Below are positions 48,191 to 60,680 of a stretch of DNA of 64,000 bases, in pieces. The position numbers were made by a program, and so were the translations under genes. Each line of letters starts with the position of its first letter. The first letter of the stretch is position 1. This stretch comes from Archegozetes longisetosus (lineage: Eukaryota > Arthropoda > Arachnida > Sarcoptiformes > Trhypochthoniidae): NCBI GenBank assembly GCA_018873245.2, contig JAEMBT020000009.1, positions 14,357,794 through 14,421,793 on the forward strand, given 5' to 3'. The notes below the pieces were generated by a model, which saw only the letters and a list, made by a program, of their open reading frames with translations, searched no databases and had not been told where the DNA came from.

Positions 48191-51161
48191 CGGCTAACTT
48201 CCCGATTCTGGTATCTAAAATACATTGATCTTAGAGTCTCAAACGGTTTACAATTAGATGAATATATTAATCAGATTATATGTTTTGCCACTTTCTGGCG
48301 GTTGTGTTCGTGTTGAAAATTCTGTTGATGTTAACGATTCTATTAGTGTTGTATCAATAAAAACAGTTTGGGGACGACTGACAAGTGATGGACTGAATAA
48401 TAAGTCTCTGGTCAGATATGACATAATGTTATATAAGTTGTGTTCTGAGTGAGCGGCACATCAAACACTTTGTTGAGAATAAAATCGAAGTCTTAATGAG
48501 TTTAGCTGAGAGGATAATTGAGTTCAATTTTCTATATACGATTTGTTCGTTTCGCTCATTATTCAAATAATGCCACTACTTCTCAAGAGTTTGTTGCTCG
48601 TCAATCACTTTTGACTGATTTAATGATCAAATATTGGACAAAAAAAGTTTTGCTTTGATTTCGGCTAAAGTTTTCGCTTATGAGGAGATATTGCTTTCAT
48701 AAAATGATATATAAAAGCATTGAATGAAGTGGAAGAAAGTTTAGCCGTAGAAATAAGTGAGAACTACATCAATAAAAGGCTTGGTTGGTATTGTAATAAC
48801 GTCTTAGTTCTTAAATTAGACCTATACCAAAATACTTCTGTAATAACCTATATTTTTAAACTCTAATTTTCATAACTCACCGTATATGTCAACATTTATT
48901 ACTGATTTCAAGATTACTTTTTATTTGTACAAAAAGAAATCTTCACATGCTTGTCTCAACTGTACAAATTATGAAGACAGCTGAGAGTAAGCATATTTCA
49001 ACTCTGAAAACCTACCTAAGTATGTCCTAGTTAAACAATCTCCCAATCCTAGCTAAATGTGCTATTGACCTTAAAAGGTTTAGCCTATCATTGTAAAACA
49101 TTTTCTAATTTAACCCGCCTATTGTTCCTATAAAATGTCGTGTTTTTCTTAAATTTTTCGCTCTTTCTTCCAGTGTTAAAATCCTGTGAAATCTTATGTA
49201 ATTTTATTATTGTGGTTATGTTAAATAAAGTGCTTATATTTTAAAATTTGATTTCATACACGCTCCTATCAAAGATCCAGACTTTACAGTATCACGACAT
49301 ATGACGAAACAATGTCTATTACTGATAAGACAATGTTTTGTAAATGTTCGCTAAGACTTTTGAGTGAATTGTGTGTTAGGAGATAATGAATTAAATGTCG
49401 ACAACCGGGGATCGATATGAAAAGAATTTTTGGTCAAATATTTATTCATCATATCATGAAATGATTTATTAATGACTCAGTTAACGAAATGACCTCAACT
49501 TTTCCACAACAAACTCTATTTGACACAACCTGCTCTTCAGATTATAGTCAAAGTAAACAAAAATGCTTTCGTATCGACCAAATTAACTTTGAAAACGAGT
49601 CAATCATTTCTATGTATCTCAAACAGTTTCTACATTAAGCGATGTGACTGTTTAATCTGAGAAAAAATCTGAGATTATTTTGATTTGATTGATTATTGAA
49701 TTGATTTGAAACATATGATTGACTGCAACGCGAATTCAATGCTTTATGTGGTAGTTAGCTAAAACATTTAAGTCGAATCTGTTTTTAGTTAAATTGAACG
49801 TTAACTATAACCATAATTTAGATTCTTATAGGCCCTGCATTTCCTCATTTCATAGCGATGATAAACTCTTCATAAAAGTTAGAATTATTTTTTATATACT
49901 TTCTATTATTTGTTTTATATAACATTGTACGAGTCTTATCACTGTGTTTAACCTTAATAACTATGTGCTTGTTATTTAACTTAAATAATGCATCATATTA
50001 TGCAGTATATTCCTCTAATCATTAGTTTTCAGTTAACTAAGCCGTAGGTTAATTGAATATAAGAAATAGTTTTTTGTACATAATAAGACTCGTGATTGAA
50101 GTGATCAATTGTTAAGCTAATTGTGCCTCTATTGACTCATTCGCTAGCCTTTAGTCTATAAGTTTGATTACACAGTCTAAGTGTAGAATTTGCTTCATTG
50201 TATGAATTGCTTATTGGCAAATCTAACTGTGTCCCAGGCTGCGCCACGCTGTCTATCAGCTTATTGTACAATTATTGTAAACCTATTGCATACTTATTGT
50301 CAACCAATTGTATAGTGATTTCGAAGCCTTAGTAGTAGTTCTTGAAAACGATAAACACAGGAGGATATACAGCAAAATAATCATTTCATAAGCAAATGGC
50401 CAAATCAGATATCATCCCAATAAATATACGGACACATTATTAATAGTAATGGTCAGTCCTATAGAGTTCTATCTTCATATAACTAATATTAGGTTTAGAA
50501 CTTGATAGCACAGATTTGAAACAATAACTATTTATTGCTATTTTGTGTAACAGTTACCATTCTGTGTCATTCAATGCGCCCAATTATATAATGATTTGCG
50601 TTAATACTCTCAACTAAAATTTATGTACTTTATGTTTGAACTAACTTTTAGCTTATTTTAGAGCGTTTTAAACTATAACAACGAATCGCTTTTCCAAATG
50701 AATACCATTTTCTTGTCTGTCTACTGCGTGATCAGATAATTGAAATTTTTTTATAATAATTCGAGTTATCGTTCGACTTATAGTTCAAGTTCTATATAAT
50801 TATTATAATATAGATTTTAATGCAATGCCTGCCGCACAAAAGAAGCTGAGGTTTGAGAGAATTGAGATGAGATTTGCATTTAACAAATTATTTTGAAAGA
50901 GATTTCACTCGTAATTGTTTGCTATACAATAATTGAATGAGTGATCAAAAATAAGGGCTATTATGAAAAGAGGCAAAAAAAGTATAATAAAATATAATAA
51001 ATCACAATCGATGAAGATTAATGTAATTTTTTATTAGCATATGTCTACTGATCGTTTTATATTTTCAGTTTACTTGCGATCGACGAACAAATAAATGACC
51101 AAAACTAAAAGCCCAACGAGAAAGACTATATAAATAAAGTTTTAGACCATCACAAGCAATA
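48191..51161. other. Intergenic DNA, no gene seen
   Basis: Short open frames such as 48258-48452 are unrecognised and likely chance. No repeats recognised. Confidence 0.4.
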
Positions 51162-51963
51162 AATCATTAGATATCTGACATGTTCAACATGTTTACAGTA
51201 AAGTGATAAGAATTAATGTATAATTTAAATTAATATATAGTTTCAATTAACATATAATTTCAATTAATACATATTTCAATTAATAAATTGTTTCAGAATA
51301 AGACTTAGTTGCAAAAAATTGATCAGAGAGAGTACGAGTATTATGCTGGATAATGACAAACCCAGAGAACTACGAGAAGTAGGTCAGACGCGTGAAGGCG
51401 ACATGGGATCGAAGGTGTAATATACTACAATTCATGAGCTCAACCTATGAAAAAAGTCTACCAATAGTCAAATTAGAGGTACACGAAGGAAGAAACCAAT
51501 TATGGGCGAAGACAAGGACTGCGTTTAATTACTCATATGATCACTATCAAAATGAGGCTGACGTACATCAAAGCTGATCATACTTATGACATTGTGCAAA
51601 ACTTAAGGTACTTGCTCTCCAACCAAAACTCTTCCAAATCTATTATTTCGGCTGCAGATTCAAGCCTTATGTGCATAAGGGGTATGTCGGCCAACCTCAG
51701 CCAACCCGTCCACAGTTCTGTTTGACTAATTGTTCATTAATTTCAGTTATATGTCTGGTGGAGCCGGTTATTATTGAGTGGAGAAGCCCTGGGACTCTGT
51801 TGAAAAAGGATTAAGTGTTGGTCACACACCTAAATGTAAAGAAGCTAAACATGGTGGTGTTGAACATGTCGATATGGGTCAGTGTCGAAAAGCGTTTGGT
51901 ATTGCCTCTGGTGATTCTAGAGATAGTTTAGGCGGAGGAAGATTGTCTATGACTTCATTCATA
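51162..51963 (+). pseudogene. C1GALT1-like pseudogene, copy 2 (two exons)
   Basis: The first exon piece (about 51320-51681) reads RVLCWIMTNPENYEK, a stop, then VKATWDRRCNILQFMSS and EGRNQLWAKTRTAF. After a frameshift it reads YIKADHTYDIVQNLRYLLSN, and after another YFGCRFKPYVHKG, ending at donor GTATGT. The second exon, after acceptor TTTCAG at 51746, reads YMSGGAGYY, a TGA stop, and then the region DMGQCRKAFGIASGDSRDSL. The order and motifs are those of core-1 beta-1,3-galactosyltransferase, a Golgi enzyme adding galactose to O-linked GalNAc. The normal acidic DDD metal-binding motif is degraded to ADHTYD. Two stops and two frameshifts make it a pseudogene. It keeps an intron, so it arose by DNA duplication. 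Its 5' part matches 32.43-32.75 kb. A hAT derivative is inserted directly after it. Confidence 0.92.
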
Positions 51964-51971
51964 TACTATTG

Positions 51972-52669
51972 TAGTGGTTCTCAGCCTTTTTCACAGCGTA
52001 CCACTAAAATATGTCAAAACATTGCGTACCACTAAAATATGTCAAAACATTGCGTACCACCAAAAAATTCTTATAATTTCAGTTTACTTGAATGTCAATT
52101 TTTTAATAGATACAATGAGAATATATTTTAAAACGTATATGTTAATGAGAAATTTGTGACTGTTTTGATTTACACAAATCATCGACTCTAGGGTTGACAT
52201 TAGTCAAACTTAGTCGCAAGGCATCTTCGATATTAAGTCTATCTCTTTACTTAGTTTTGAATGAAAATAAAACAGACAAAGCTGTTTCGCATAAATAAGT
52301 TGAATAGAAGAGAATGAGGTAACGAATATCTAATTTTGAAAGTTGTTCACATTCTTTGTCTAATCGAACCCAAAGGTTTTCAACTGAAACATTCGCGAAC
52401 CTTAACTTAAATATTGATTCACAAAAGAATTCAATTAATTTGCCTTTATTTTCTATGCTAAGATCCTATACGTTTGAGAAACAAATGACCATATGAGAGG
52501 ACTGATTGTATTTTTGCATTTACGAGTCAATTTATCCCATATTTGATAAGACTTTTCAAAAGTGTCTTTCAAAATTGATGTGATTTTATTTGAACTTAAT
52601 TTTCTATGACTATATAAATTATGTAGTGTACCACCTACTGGTATACGTACCATGGGTTGAGAAACGCTG
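51972..52669 (-). mobile_element. Deleted ZBED-type hAT element with perfect 8-bp target duplication
   Basis: A 698-bp element with ends TAGTGGTTCTCAGCC and, on the other strand, CAGCGTTTCTCAACCC. It is flanked on both sides by TACTATTG (51964-51971 and 52670-52677). On the minus strand at about 52420-52170 a C-terminal transposase piece is readable (STYLCETALSVLFSFKTK, a stop, then RDRLNIEDALRLSL and NPRVDDL). A short GCGTACCACTAAAATATGTC repeat occurs tandemly at the left end (51997-52056). The remainder of the transposase is missing. Confidence 0.9.
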
Positions 52670-55236
52670 TACTATTGCATACTGGTCAGGATGCGTCGGC
52701 TTATATAGTATCACTTATATTCAAAATAGATTTGATGCCAATGATTAACTTGAGTAAGTGCAATCCGCAAAATTTGATTGCATAATGTGCATTGCATGGT
52801 AGACATCTATTGAAGAACGTTTTATGTTATCATAAATAATTTGACACTATTGTAAGTTAGAGTTCATGAAGAAAATTCACTCATTTCTAAGCCTACCGGT
52901 GAAAACAGGACAGAGCCACATTTCAAAGGCTCTAAACACAAATTTTTACTCTTGCTGATTTAATTTTGGAGATTAATTTCTAGAACTTGTTGTGTTTGAT
53001 GGATCAAATTAATTCGCTTTTAGATTTTACAAGAAACGAAAGCTGGTTTGTATGAGGTTCAATGGAAGATTTTTGACTGATTGTGCTTACAGAAGTATAA
53101 AACCATAGCCGATAGATACGAAAATGCTTAACTTTGTATATTTTATTCTTAAGGGTTGTTCTAACAAAATACCAAACTTCATTTAAAAATATTAACGAGA
53201 ATCTACTTAGGCTAAAAACTTTCGTAGTCACCTACGTATAAGACTCTAACAGATATAAAACATTTGCTGGTACATAGATTGCTATAACGTATTTATTGCA
53301 TATATGTTTATGTATTAATATAAAATATTTGTTATTTTACTTAATTACCATAGTTAAGAAAATTTAAGATTTTTCTATAAGTTGTGAGACACACCTTTTA
53401 CTCATTTGATTAATAAAAATAACGATATGATTAACAAAATGTTTATCTTTATTTACACGATAAAGATGAGGTATGCCGAGTAAATTATAAAATATCTTAC
53501 ATTTTCCTAACTGTTAACTACAAATTATTGACTGAGTTTTAAACAAGAACACACTATGATATTAATAATTTCTTTAACGCAATTTTCTATATAATCACTC
53601 GACAATTTTTATTGTCTAATAAATATATCATAGACTTGGAGTTTAATTTTAGTCATTTCATATAGTGTTCTGATCTTTGAATACTTGAGAAAATACTTCA
53701 TTAGAAAGCAGATAAGTATACAATATGTCTGTTTTAATTGACTTACAGCTAAAATAAGGGTATTTAAAATTGATTTTATGTATTCAATCACCATCCATTG
53801 TTTCTATCAACTTGTTCTCGAATATTTTTACATAAGATAGCCGTAAAGATTTCCAACAAAGTAAATATAGATTTTTCAAGAATTGGTTATACAGATAATA
53901 GTAATACAGTTCGCAGCTCGTTGTTAGAAGTTACTTTTTTTTATTATTTTTGCGAATATGAAATATTTATTTTTGGTTTTTTATAGAAATTTTACTTAGA
54001 ATAAAATTTTCACTAATTTAGGTGATTGCGATGATCTTAACATCCTTTCTGAGAATAATAGGTGATTCCAAAAAACTCAAACTAGTCATTTAATACACGA
54101 ACCTTGAAGAATAAAACACACGCTTAGGGGCAAGATTTTCCCTAACGTAAAACTTAGTTTTCGGTCGATAAAATCTAATAGAGATCAGTTAGAGTAAATC
54201 AAGATGAGCTTTTAATAGAGAAATATATCTAATTCAATCCCAATAAATTTGAATTTGATAACTAATGAAAGAGTTAAACGCGCTTGTTAGTAATTCTAAT
54301 CCAGTTTTAAACTATTAATTAGAGTGACCAGACCTTCAGGAATGACTTGGAATCTCCAAGAATCGTACTCTGACTCCAGTTTCCAAGAACATATATTTCC
54401 TTGAGATTATAAACTACAGGAATTAAATTCTGTATTATACATTTCTTCATTTGATATAAGTTTTTCGTTTGAAGTTTTTTGTACAAAATCTTAAGGAATT
54501 AAGTTCTTAATTTTGGTCATACTACTACTAATGCAACATAATTTATCATATAAATAGCTCAATAAATTTTGAAGCATATTTTTATTGATTCAACACTAAT
54601 TTGATCACAGATTTATTCTCAAAGTTTTCATATCCTTTTATGACTCTGTGATTAATTTTTAAAATTATAAATAATTCATAAAGACGTTATAAATTTTTGT
54701 CTTATCATTGCTAGCTCAGCTCTCGTTAGTAATGGGAAGAATCTATGGAATTTTGAGTAAATCCTGGTCTTATGAGTACATAAAGAATGAATAGTAAAAC
54801 CAAATTTCAAAAGATATAAATTTTATTTGAGTAGAATTGATAAGTAATTCAAGATAAGTAGAATGCATTATACAATATGTATTAAGTCGCTTTTCAAAAG
54901 CTTATGAACTATAATGAATTTCACTTATAATCCAAACTTATGCTTATTGCAAATCAACTTTACATTTATGTGAAAAACAACAATTTTCGTGTAACGATTT
55001 TTGATAACTATTAAAAAATCTTTGAATCAGTAAACTCGTAATTCATCTTTAAAATATAAAACTTAATCACAATTTCAATGTTAGATAAATAAAATAGAAA
55101 TAAAATACATATGAACATGAATCCAAGTTAAAGAAAAATACCTATAGAGCGAACCATATAACTCCGTTTAATACAGCGCTGACTATTAAACACTGTTTCA
55201 CTGTATTATAAATACATCGCGTAGAACATCTACATA
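52670..55236. other. Intergenic DNA, no gene seen
   Basis: AGAGTGACCAGACCTTCAGG at about 54323-54342 resembles a transposon end also hinted at 13.17 kb; a weak inverted match TTTTGGTCATACT lies at about 54511. No gene supported. Confidence 0.4.
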
Positions 55237-56368
55237 CTGTCCGTTTTTTAAAACTAAACTCAAATCCTTATAACAAGAACATTGCCGGAAAGTCTATGGG
55301 ATTCTTCCCAATTTGGCACTCGGGATCTGATGATATATTTTAATAGAGGTCATCAGCCTGATCAAAATTGCCAATGGACCCACCTTCGTACAACTTATAG
55401 TTTGAGCGTTAGATGCGTTAAAGTTTTAAAACGATATAAAATATAGATTTATTCGGTGGATATTAAAGATATTGAAAAATGCTTTCATATTTGTAGTCAG
55501 AGTTAAATTCTACATCGAAACCATATATCATATTTTCAAAAATCTTAAAATCAAAAAATCAAAAAACTCTACACAATGTTCGAATATCTCGAAAACTATT
55601 CGATATAAAAAATTTTTGAATTGATATTCAGATTCAGCGTTAAAAAATACATATTGACAGTTCTGTGGTATCTCAGGTATGCACGATATCTGTCCGAGAT
55701 TCCAATTCCCGCAGAATTTATGAATGATATCTGCGTGAAATTGGAGGAACAAGAGTAAGCCTCGGCGATGACTAAAATGAGGAGTCCGGTGAGGGCGGAG
55801 GGTGGGGTCCCCATCAAAATATTACATTTTACATCGTGATTAAATATGTTATCATATATTTAAAAATATATGATAGGCAGGGTTCGGCAATGTTCTTTTC
55901 TTTATTATTACTCATGAATTAGAACTTACTAATGAGTAAGTTTAAAACATATAAAACAAAATTTGATCACTTAGTCATTGATTTTGAATTAAAAACACTT
56001 TTAATCGTAAAAATAATGTTTACAATAAAAGAAATAACTTTTATTTTGAAAACTCATTTATTAACTAAATTTTGTGATAAGATTAGAGCTGAATTTTTAA
56101 AAATTTTGATAGAACTGGGCCGATCAGTGCAACTATTCTTAGAATTGAACCAAATTTATTTTTACATATCTAGACTACTTTGTAGGATTAGAGTTCTGAA
56201 ATATGTTTGTAAGACTATAGTTTATTATTATAGTTTATTATTAAAGGTTTAAAAGATTTTAAAACATTCAAATTTCAGTGAATGAGTAAGCGATTTCACT
56301 TTTGACTCACATTTCCAAAAGCAAGTCTTAACTGTAAAATCTGAGTTTAGTTTTTAAAAAACGGACAG
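55237..56368. mobile_element. Mariner-like element with ~28-bp inverted ends, holding a nested insertion
   Basis: Ends CTGTCCGTTTTTTAAAACTA and, on the other strand, CTGTCCGTTTTTTAAAAACT, continuing AAACTCA on both sides, with TA flanks at 55235-55236 and 56369-56370. A 619-bp repeat (55277-55895) is inserted just inside the left end. The remaining interior has a 106-codon open frame (55932-56252) without recognisable transposase motifs. Superfamily inferred from TA flanks only. Confidence 0.75.
55277..55895 (-). mobile_element. 619-bp repeat element, copy 2 (inverted relative to copy 1)
   Basis: Inverted counterpart of 46944-47562, same length, ends GAACATTGCCGGAAAGTC and, on the opposite strand, GAACATTGCCGAACC. 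The minus-strand open frame 55817-55596 (starting MMGTPPSALTGLLI) parallels the frame in copy 1 with many substitutions. It is nested in the mariner-like element, so it moved after that element. Confidence 0.82.
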
Positions 56369-57766
56369 TATAATCTATAATAAGAATTGAATTTCTGTAT
56401 GAAGTTATATGATTCTCGCCAGAAAATGTTTTTAGTATTCAGACTCGTAAAATTAGTAGTGTTTTGTGAAACTTAATTCTATCCTAAAAGCACTGATCAT
56501 CAAAAATTCGCCACATTCTTAACCCGATAATTTGAAAAGGTTTACTTAGGATTATGATTGGATCATCGTGTTTATCTCCAAATTAATTAATTGAAAAGGC
56601 ATTGTTGATTAAAAATCTAATTATCCAAGCATAATTTATAAGGCATTCTGTCGTGCAACAGATTCTAATAGCTCAACTATTGTTTAAATATTCTAAGAAT
56701 CAGTTCAGGAGAATATATCTATTTCCTGATCAATTATCACAAACTAATAAATTCCTTAAGTACTGATAATGCAATACTTCGTCAGTTATCCTTCCTCTCA
56801 ATAATTTGGTTAATTCTCCTTGGGATATCTCAAACTAACTATCTATACAATAACACCTCTGATAACAAGTAAGTCTTACATAAATCTATTTTCCTGTTGA
56901 TATCTGTTTAGTTGTTATAATTTACCTTACAACAAAGCTTTACTTTTAAAAGTATAGTGAAATAGAGTGTGTTTTCAGTGCTGCGAAAGCAAATAGAATT
57001 AACTTTCTGATGTGTTACAAAATCAGTCTCAATGTTTATTCGCTTTTAAAAATGACAATCATTAGTTGTCAATCTAGTAAACCTACACTTTCTTCTGCGA
57101 AAAAATGCTTTGTTTCGATTTTTATTCCAGAAAAATCAGCTTAGAATAAAAATTAAATTCTATTTAAAGCATTTATTCTAAAAGTATTATCCCTTTGTAA
57201 TCAGGAATAATGTTGATTTGAAAAGCTCTCGTTTCAGGCATTAAGTTTTTTAAGAACAGGAATTAGCAGGAGTAGAGTGCTCTATGCTAATGTAATACAG
57301 ATAAATAAATAAAGAAATACACTGCAACGCTTAACAAAGGCTTAAAAACGCATGAAGCAGTTTCAAAATAAACATGTTTACTTTACTTTTTTCGAAGTTA
57401 AACAATCATCATTTGAATAAGCACCAACTATATATTTAATTTGAGAAATTTAAAATTAATAGAAATTTTCGCCTTTTCAGTGTAATATTTTTACTTTTAA
57501 ATTAAAGTCAATTCATATTTTTGAAAAACGAATTTAGAAACTACATTATGTCGTTTTATTTAACAGTTTTGGTTTATGAAGGAGACTACGGATATTTTAA
57601 CGAATCTAAAATTTAAGATTACGATCGATATCTTGAAGATAATCGAAGAAAATCTAAAACTTGATTAACTGAATTTTCATTAAGTTTAATATTATCTGAA
57701 TAGAGTAACTAGGTTTTCTATAATATTCGCCGAAACTTCATTGGGTGGTCGTGATGAAGTGCCAAC
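56369..57766. other. Intergenic DNA, no gene seen
   Basis: AT-rich; no supported gene or repeat. Confidence 0.4.
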
Positions 57767-58313
57767 TAGTGACCGACAAAGTACTAAAAGAGAATTCCTG
57801 TCCTGTCCTGTCCTGAGCCCTAAATTTTCATTCCTGTCCGATTTTCCTGTTTTCCTGACATTCAATGTGTTTGAAAAATTATTTATTCAAAAAATCAAAT
57901 GAAAATACAATCAATGAATGCATATTCAATACAAATCAAAGTTAGATCTAATAAAAAGCAATTCATTTACGTTCTGTGAACTAAGTCTTGAACGATGGTT
58001 AGTGAGTATTAGACCAGCGGCACTGAAATTCCTTTCGCTTGAAAGGTTGGTCGCAGGGATAGACAGCAAACGAATAGCCAACCGATAGAGTCTGGGATAA
58101 GAACTTCTATTTTGTGCCCAATGTCCGAGTAATGAAGAATTTATGTCAAACTTATGTCCAGTTTTCATTTTACAGGAATTTTACAGGAATTTAGAATCGA
58201 ACAGCAATTCCTGTCCTGTAGTTATGATAGCCTTTCCCATTCCTGTAAATTCCTGACCAGGAACAGGACAGGACAGGAGTTCCTGCAGGAATAGGAATTC
58301 ATGTCAAACTCTA
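57767..58313 (-). mobile_element. Short hAT element with transposase tail, perfect 8-bp target duplication
   Basis: A 547-bp element flanked by GTGCCAAC on both sides (57759-57766, 58314-58321). Ends are TAGTGACCGAC and, on the other strand, TAGAGTTTGAC. Sub-terminal regions carry TCCTGTCCTG tandem motifs on the left and their complement CAGGACAGGA on the right. The minus-strand frame 58168-57926 reads YPRLYRLAIRLLSIPATNLS then SERNFSAAG and RSRLSSQNVNELLF, the hAT C-terminal dimerisation domain of the Ac/hobo-like group. The rest of the transposase is deleted. Confidence 0.93.
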
Positions 58314-59918
58314 GTGCCAACCTTCAATTAAAATAACATTAGAGGCAGGACTTTATAGCATGACGCGATGATATTCCAAAATTAGTACTAAAACCTTATG
58401 ACCCAGAAATAAGAATTAACGCATTTTATCAATCAAATAATCAAATTCTTTATTATCTGAATTTGGCTTATTGGTAAGACTATTTGTGATATTGATTAAA
58501 AAATGAAAAATTTCTCTAAATAAAATATTTTCAATAAAAACGTTTTTGCATCATAAATCAACTGATGAGCAATATACTTGTAACAAACGGTTGCAAAAGT
58601 TTCGTTTAGCTTAAGGTGAAGTAAAAATAATTTCAATTCTAATGATCTTTAAACTATTTGGAAACAGGAATTCAAAAATAGATTCTGCAAATAACTAAGT
58701 GCCTCAAGTCGAAAGGGAATATGCGCTTAACTTATTTTTTGAAATTTATTCAGAAATCTAATTTAGAAATCAGAAATTAATTCAAAATATTAATATACTC
58801 TACTGGAAACTATATATTTAACTTTTTCTTTTATTAAGTAGTTTTAAATCCAGTTGAGTTTGATGCTAAACATTTGAAAGATGCGTTGTGATAGAAAATG
58901 CATTAACTTTACGCTCTCGATTACAGTCTTTTAACACTTGTAGACAATCTGCCCTTAAAATATGTTAAAGTTCGATAGAAATTATAACACTGAAAGAGAT
59001 TTAATAATAAGTTTTGGGTTTTATGACTCATTATAAGAAATTATACTTATCAAAGTAATGTCACTTATTATTCGCTCATTCTTGCTCTTGTTTTGTTCAT
59101 CTCTTATTGGCTTTTATTTTTAAGCGCACATTTTGACGTATACTTTCTTGTTCAACTATACTTGGGTACCTCTAATTCGAAACTCTTGATAACACGACTA
59201 AAACATTTACATATTTATGAATTTGAAATTTTTCCAATTTCTTATAATTACGAGAAAACAAAGTAAAAATACTGTATAATTCAAGTTTATAACTATAATA
59301 CAATACGTTTTAATCAGGAAAGTATATATCGATTCAAATTCAATTGAATTCGATGCGATCCGTGCATCTACACTTGGGATCTCGAACTTTTCCCGTCTGA
59401 GGTAGAAATTTTCTGGCTTCGCCACTGTGCAAGCATACATGTAATTACTTGAGAACTTGCTTAAATTTAGGTTTTACTTAGTCTAGATTAGACCTGTACA
59501 TCGTGTCCTAAACCTTCGGCCCGACCCGATTCGGACAAGAATTAAAATTTTTTATAAAGATCAAGTTTAATGAGTTTATTGATATAGTTAACTGTGATCT
59601 TCATTGTGTTCACAATAAATCAAGATTAGATCTAATAAATAAAATGTTGTCTACTTTATCTGGATCTAAAATGAATCTACCATCAGTAAATATTATAAAC
59701 TTGCATAATTATAGTTTCTTTCACTCAACGAATTAATTGCACAAACTAAATGAATGACTTGAGTCAATTGTGAAAGTCTCGGAAATACGTTAACGAATTT
59801 AATCAAGAGTTAAATTGGATCTGATTTGAGACTTCGACATTCAATGGATCGTTTAACGCGTAATAATAACTTTTATCAAACTTTATACGAGAATGTTAGT
59901 AGTAGATATGTGCTTCTG
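58314..59918. other. Intergenic DNA, no gene seen
   Basis: A 77-codon minus-strand frame at 59440-59207 is unrecognised. Nothing else supported. Confidence 0.4.
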
Positions 59919-60053
59919 GACCGGAGCGCTCTAGACCTGAGAGGGATTCTAGACCTGAGAGGGATTCTAGACCGGAGCGCTCTAGACCTGAGAGGGATTC
60001 TAGACCTGAGAGGGATTCTAGACCTGAGAGGGATTCTAGACCTGAATACTCTA
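59919..60053. repeat. Minisatellite of alternating 15- and 18-bp units
   Basis: Eight units in the order 15, 18, 18, 15, 18, 18, 18, 15. The 18-bp unit is GACCTGAGAGGGATTCTA and the 15-bp unit is GACCGGAGCGCTCTA (the last one diverged, GACCTGAATACTCTA). All lengths are multiples of three, so both strands stay open across it; I do not treat these frames as genes. Each junction creates TCTAGA. Confidence 0.95.
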
Positions 60054-60680
60054 TACTTGAGAGAGATGCCTAAAGCTTCTTCAAGGCTATAATTGAGTTG
60101 ACAATACTGTCTATTCATAAAATTGATATAAAATTAGCTCAATTGTTAATCATTTTATTTTCCCCGAAATCAATGCATTTACAAGATTTTTATTAACAAT
60201 TCATTATTATTTTTATCAAATGAGAATAGAGATAGAAAATCGAAGTAAGAATAACCCAATAGCCTTAGTTTTACATAAAGAACACTAACACAGTTTTACT
60301 CATTCATAATAGTGTTTGCACGTTATATAATGCGTGTTATGTATTTTTATATAGTAACGTGTTCTATATTGCTATATAGTGTGCTATATAATGTTGTATT
60401 TTGTATTACTATATAATTCTGTGCGTATAACGTGCAATAAGTAGTACATTCCTATGTAACATGATACCAAAACATAAAAGAGTGGTGTCCCTGAGTCCTT
60501 ATTACAGTAATGCTAAAAGTGAAACTTTGCGCAATAATGTAAATAAACAAATCTTTTGGAGTACAACTGAATCTCAACTCTGTTTAGCCACTTTGTTTTT
60601 AAGATGGCTGCAAGACAGGTGGATCTGAAGAAAAGTTACATCAAGAAGCTGCACGACGCATTTGCTGCATCCAAGGGAAA
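60054..60680. other. Upstream region of the tandem-exon gene
   Basis: From about 60604 the frame of the downstream gene is already open (GGSEEKLHQEAARRICCIQG, preceded by TAA and a possible acceptor TTTTTAAG). Coding sequence may therefore extend upstream of the ATG at 60681 through an unseen exon. A competing ATG at 60604 opens a 28-codon frame ending in TGA. The remainder (60110-60600) is AT-rich without a gene. Confidence 0.45.

Noticed and set aside
54323-54525. Small hAT element with AGAGTGACCAGAC ends
   Set aside because: The right end matches weakly and there is no target duplication.
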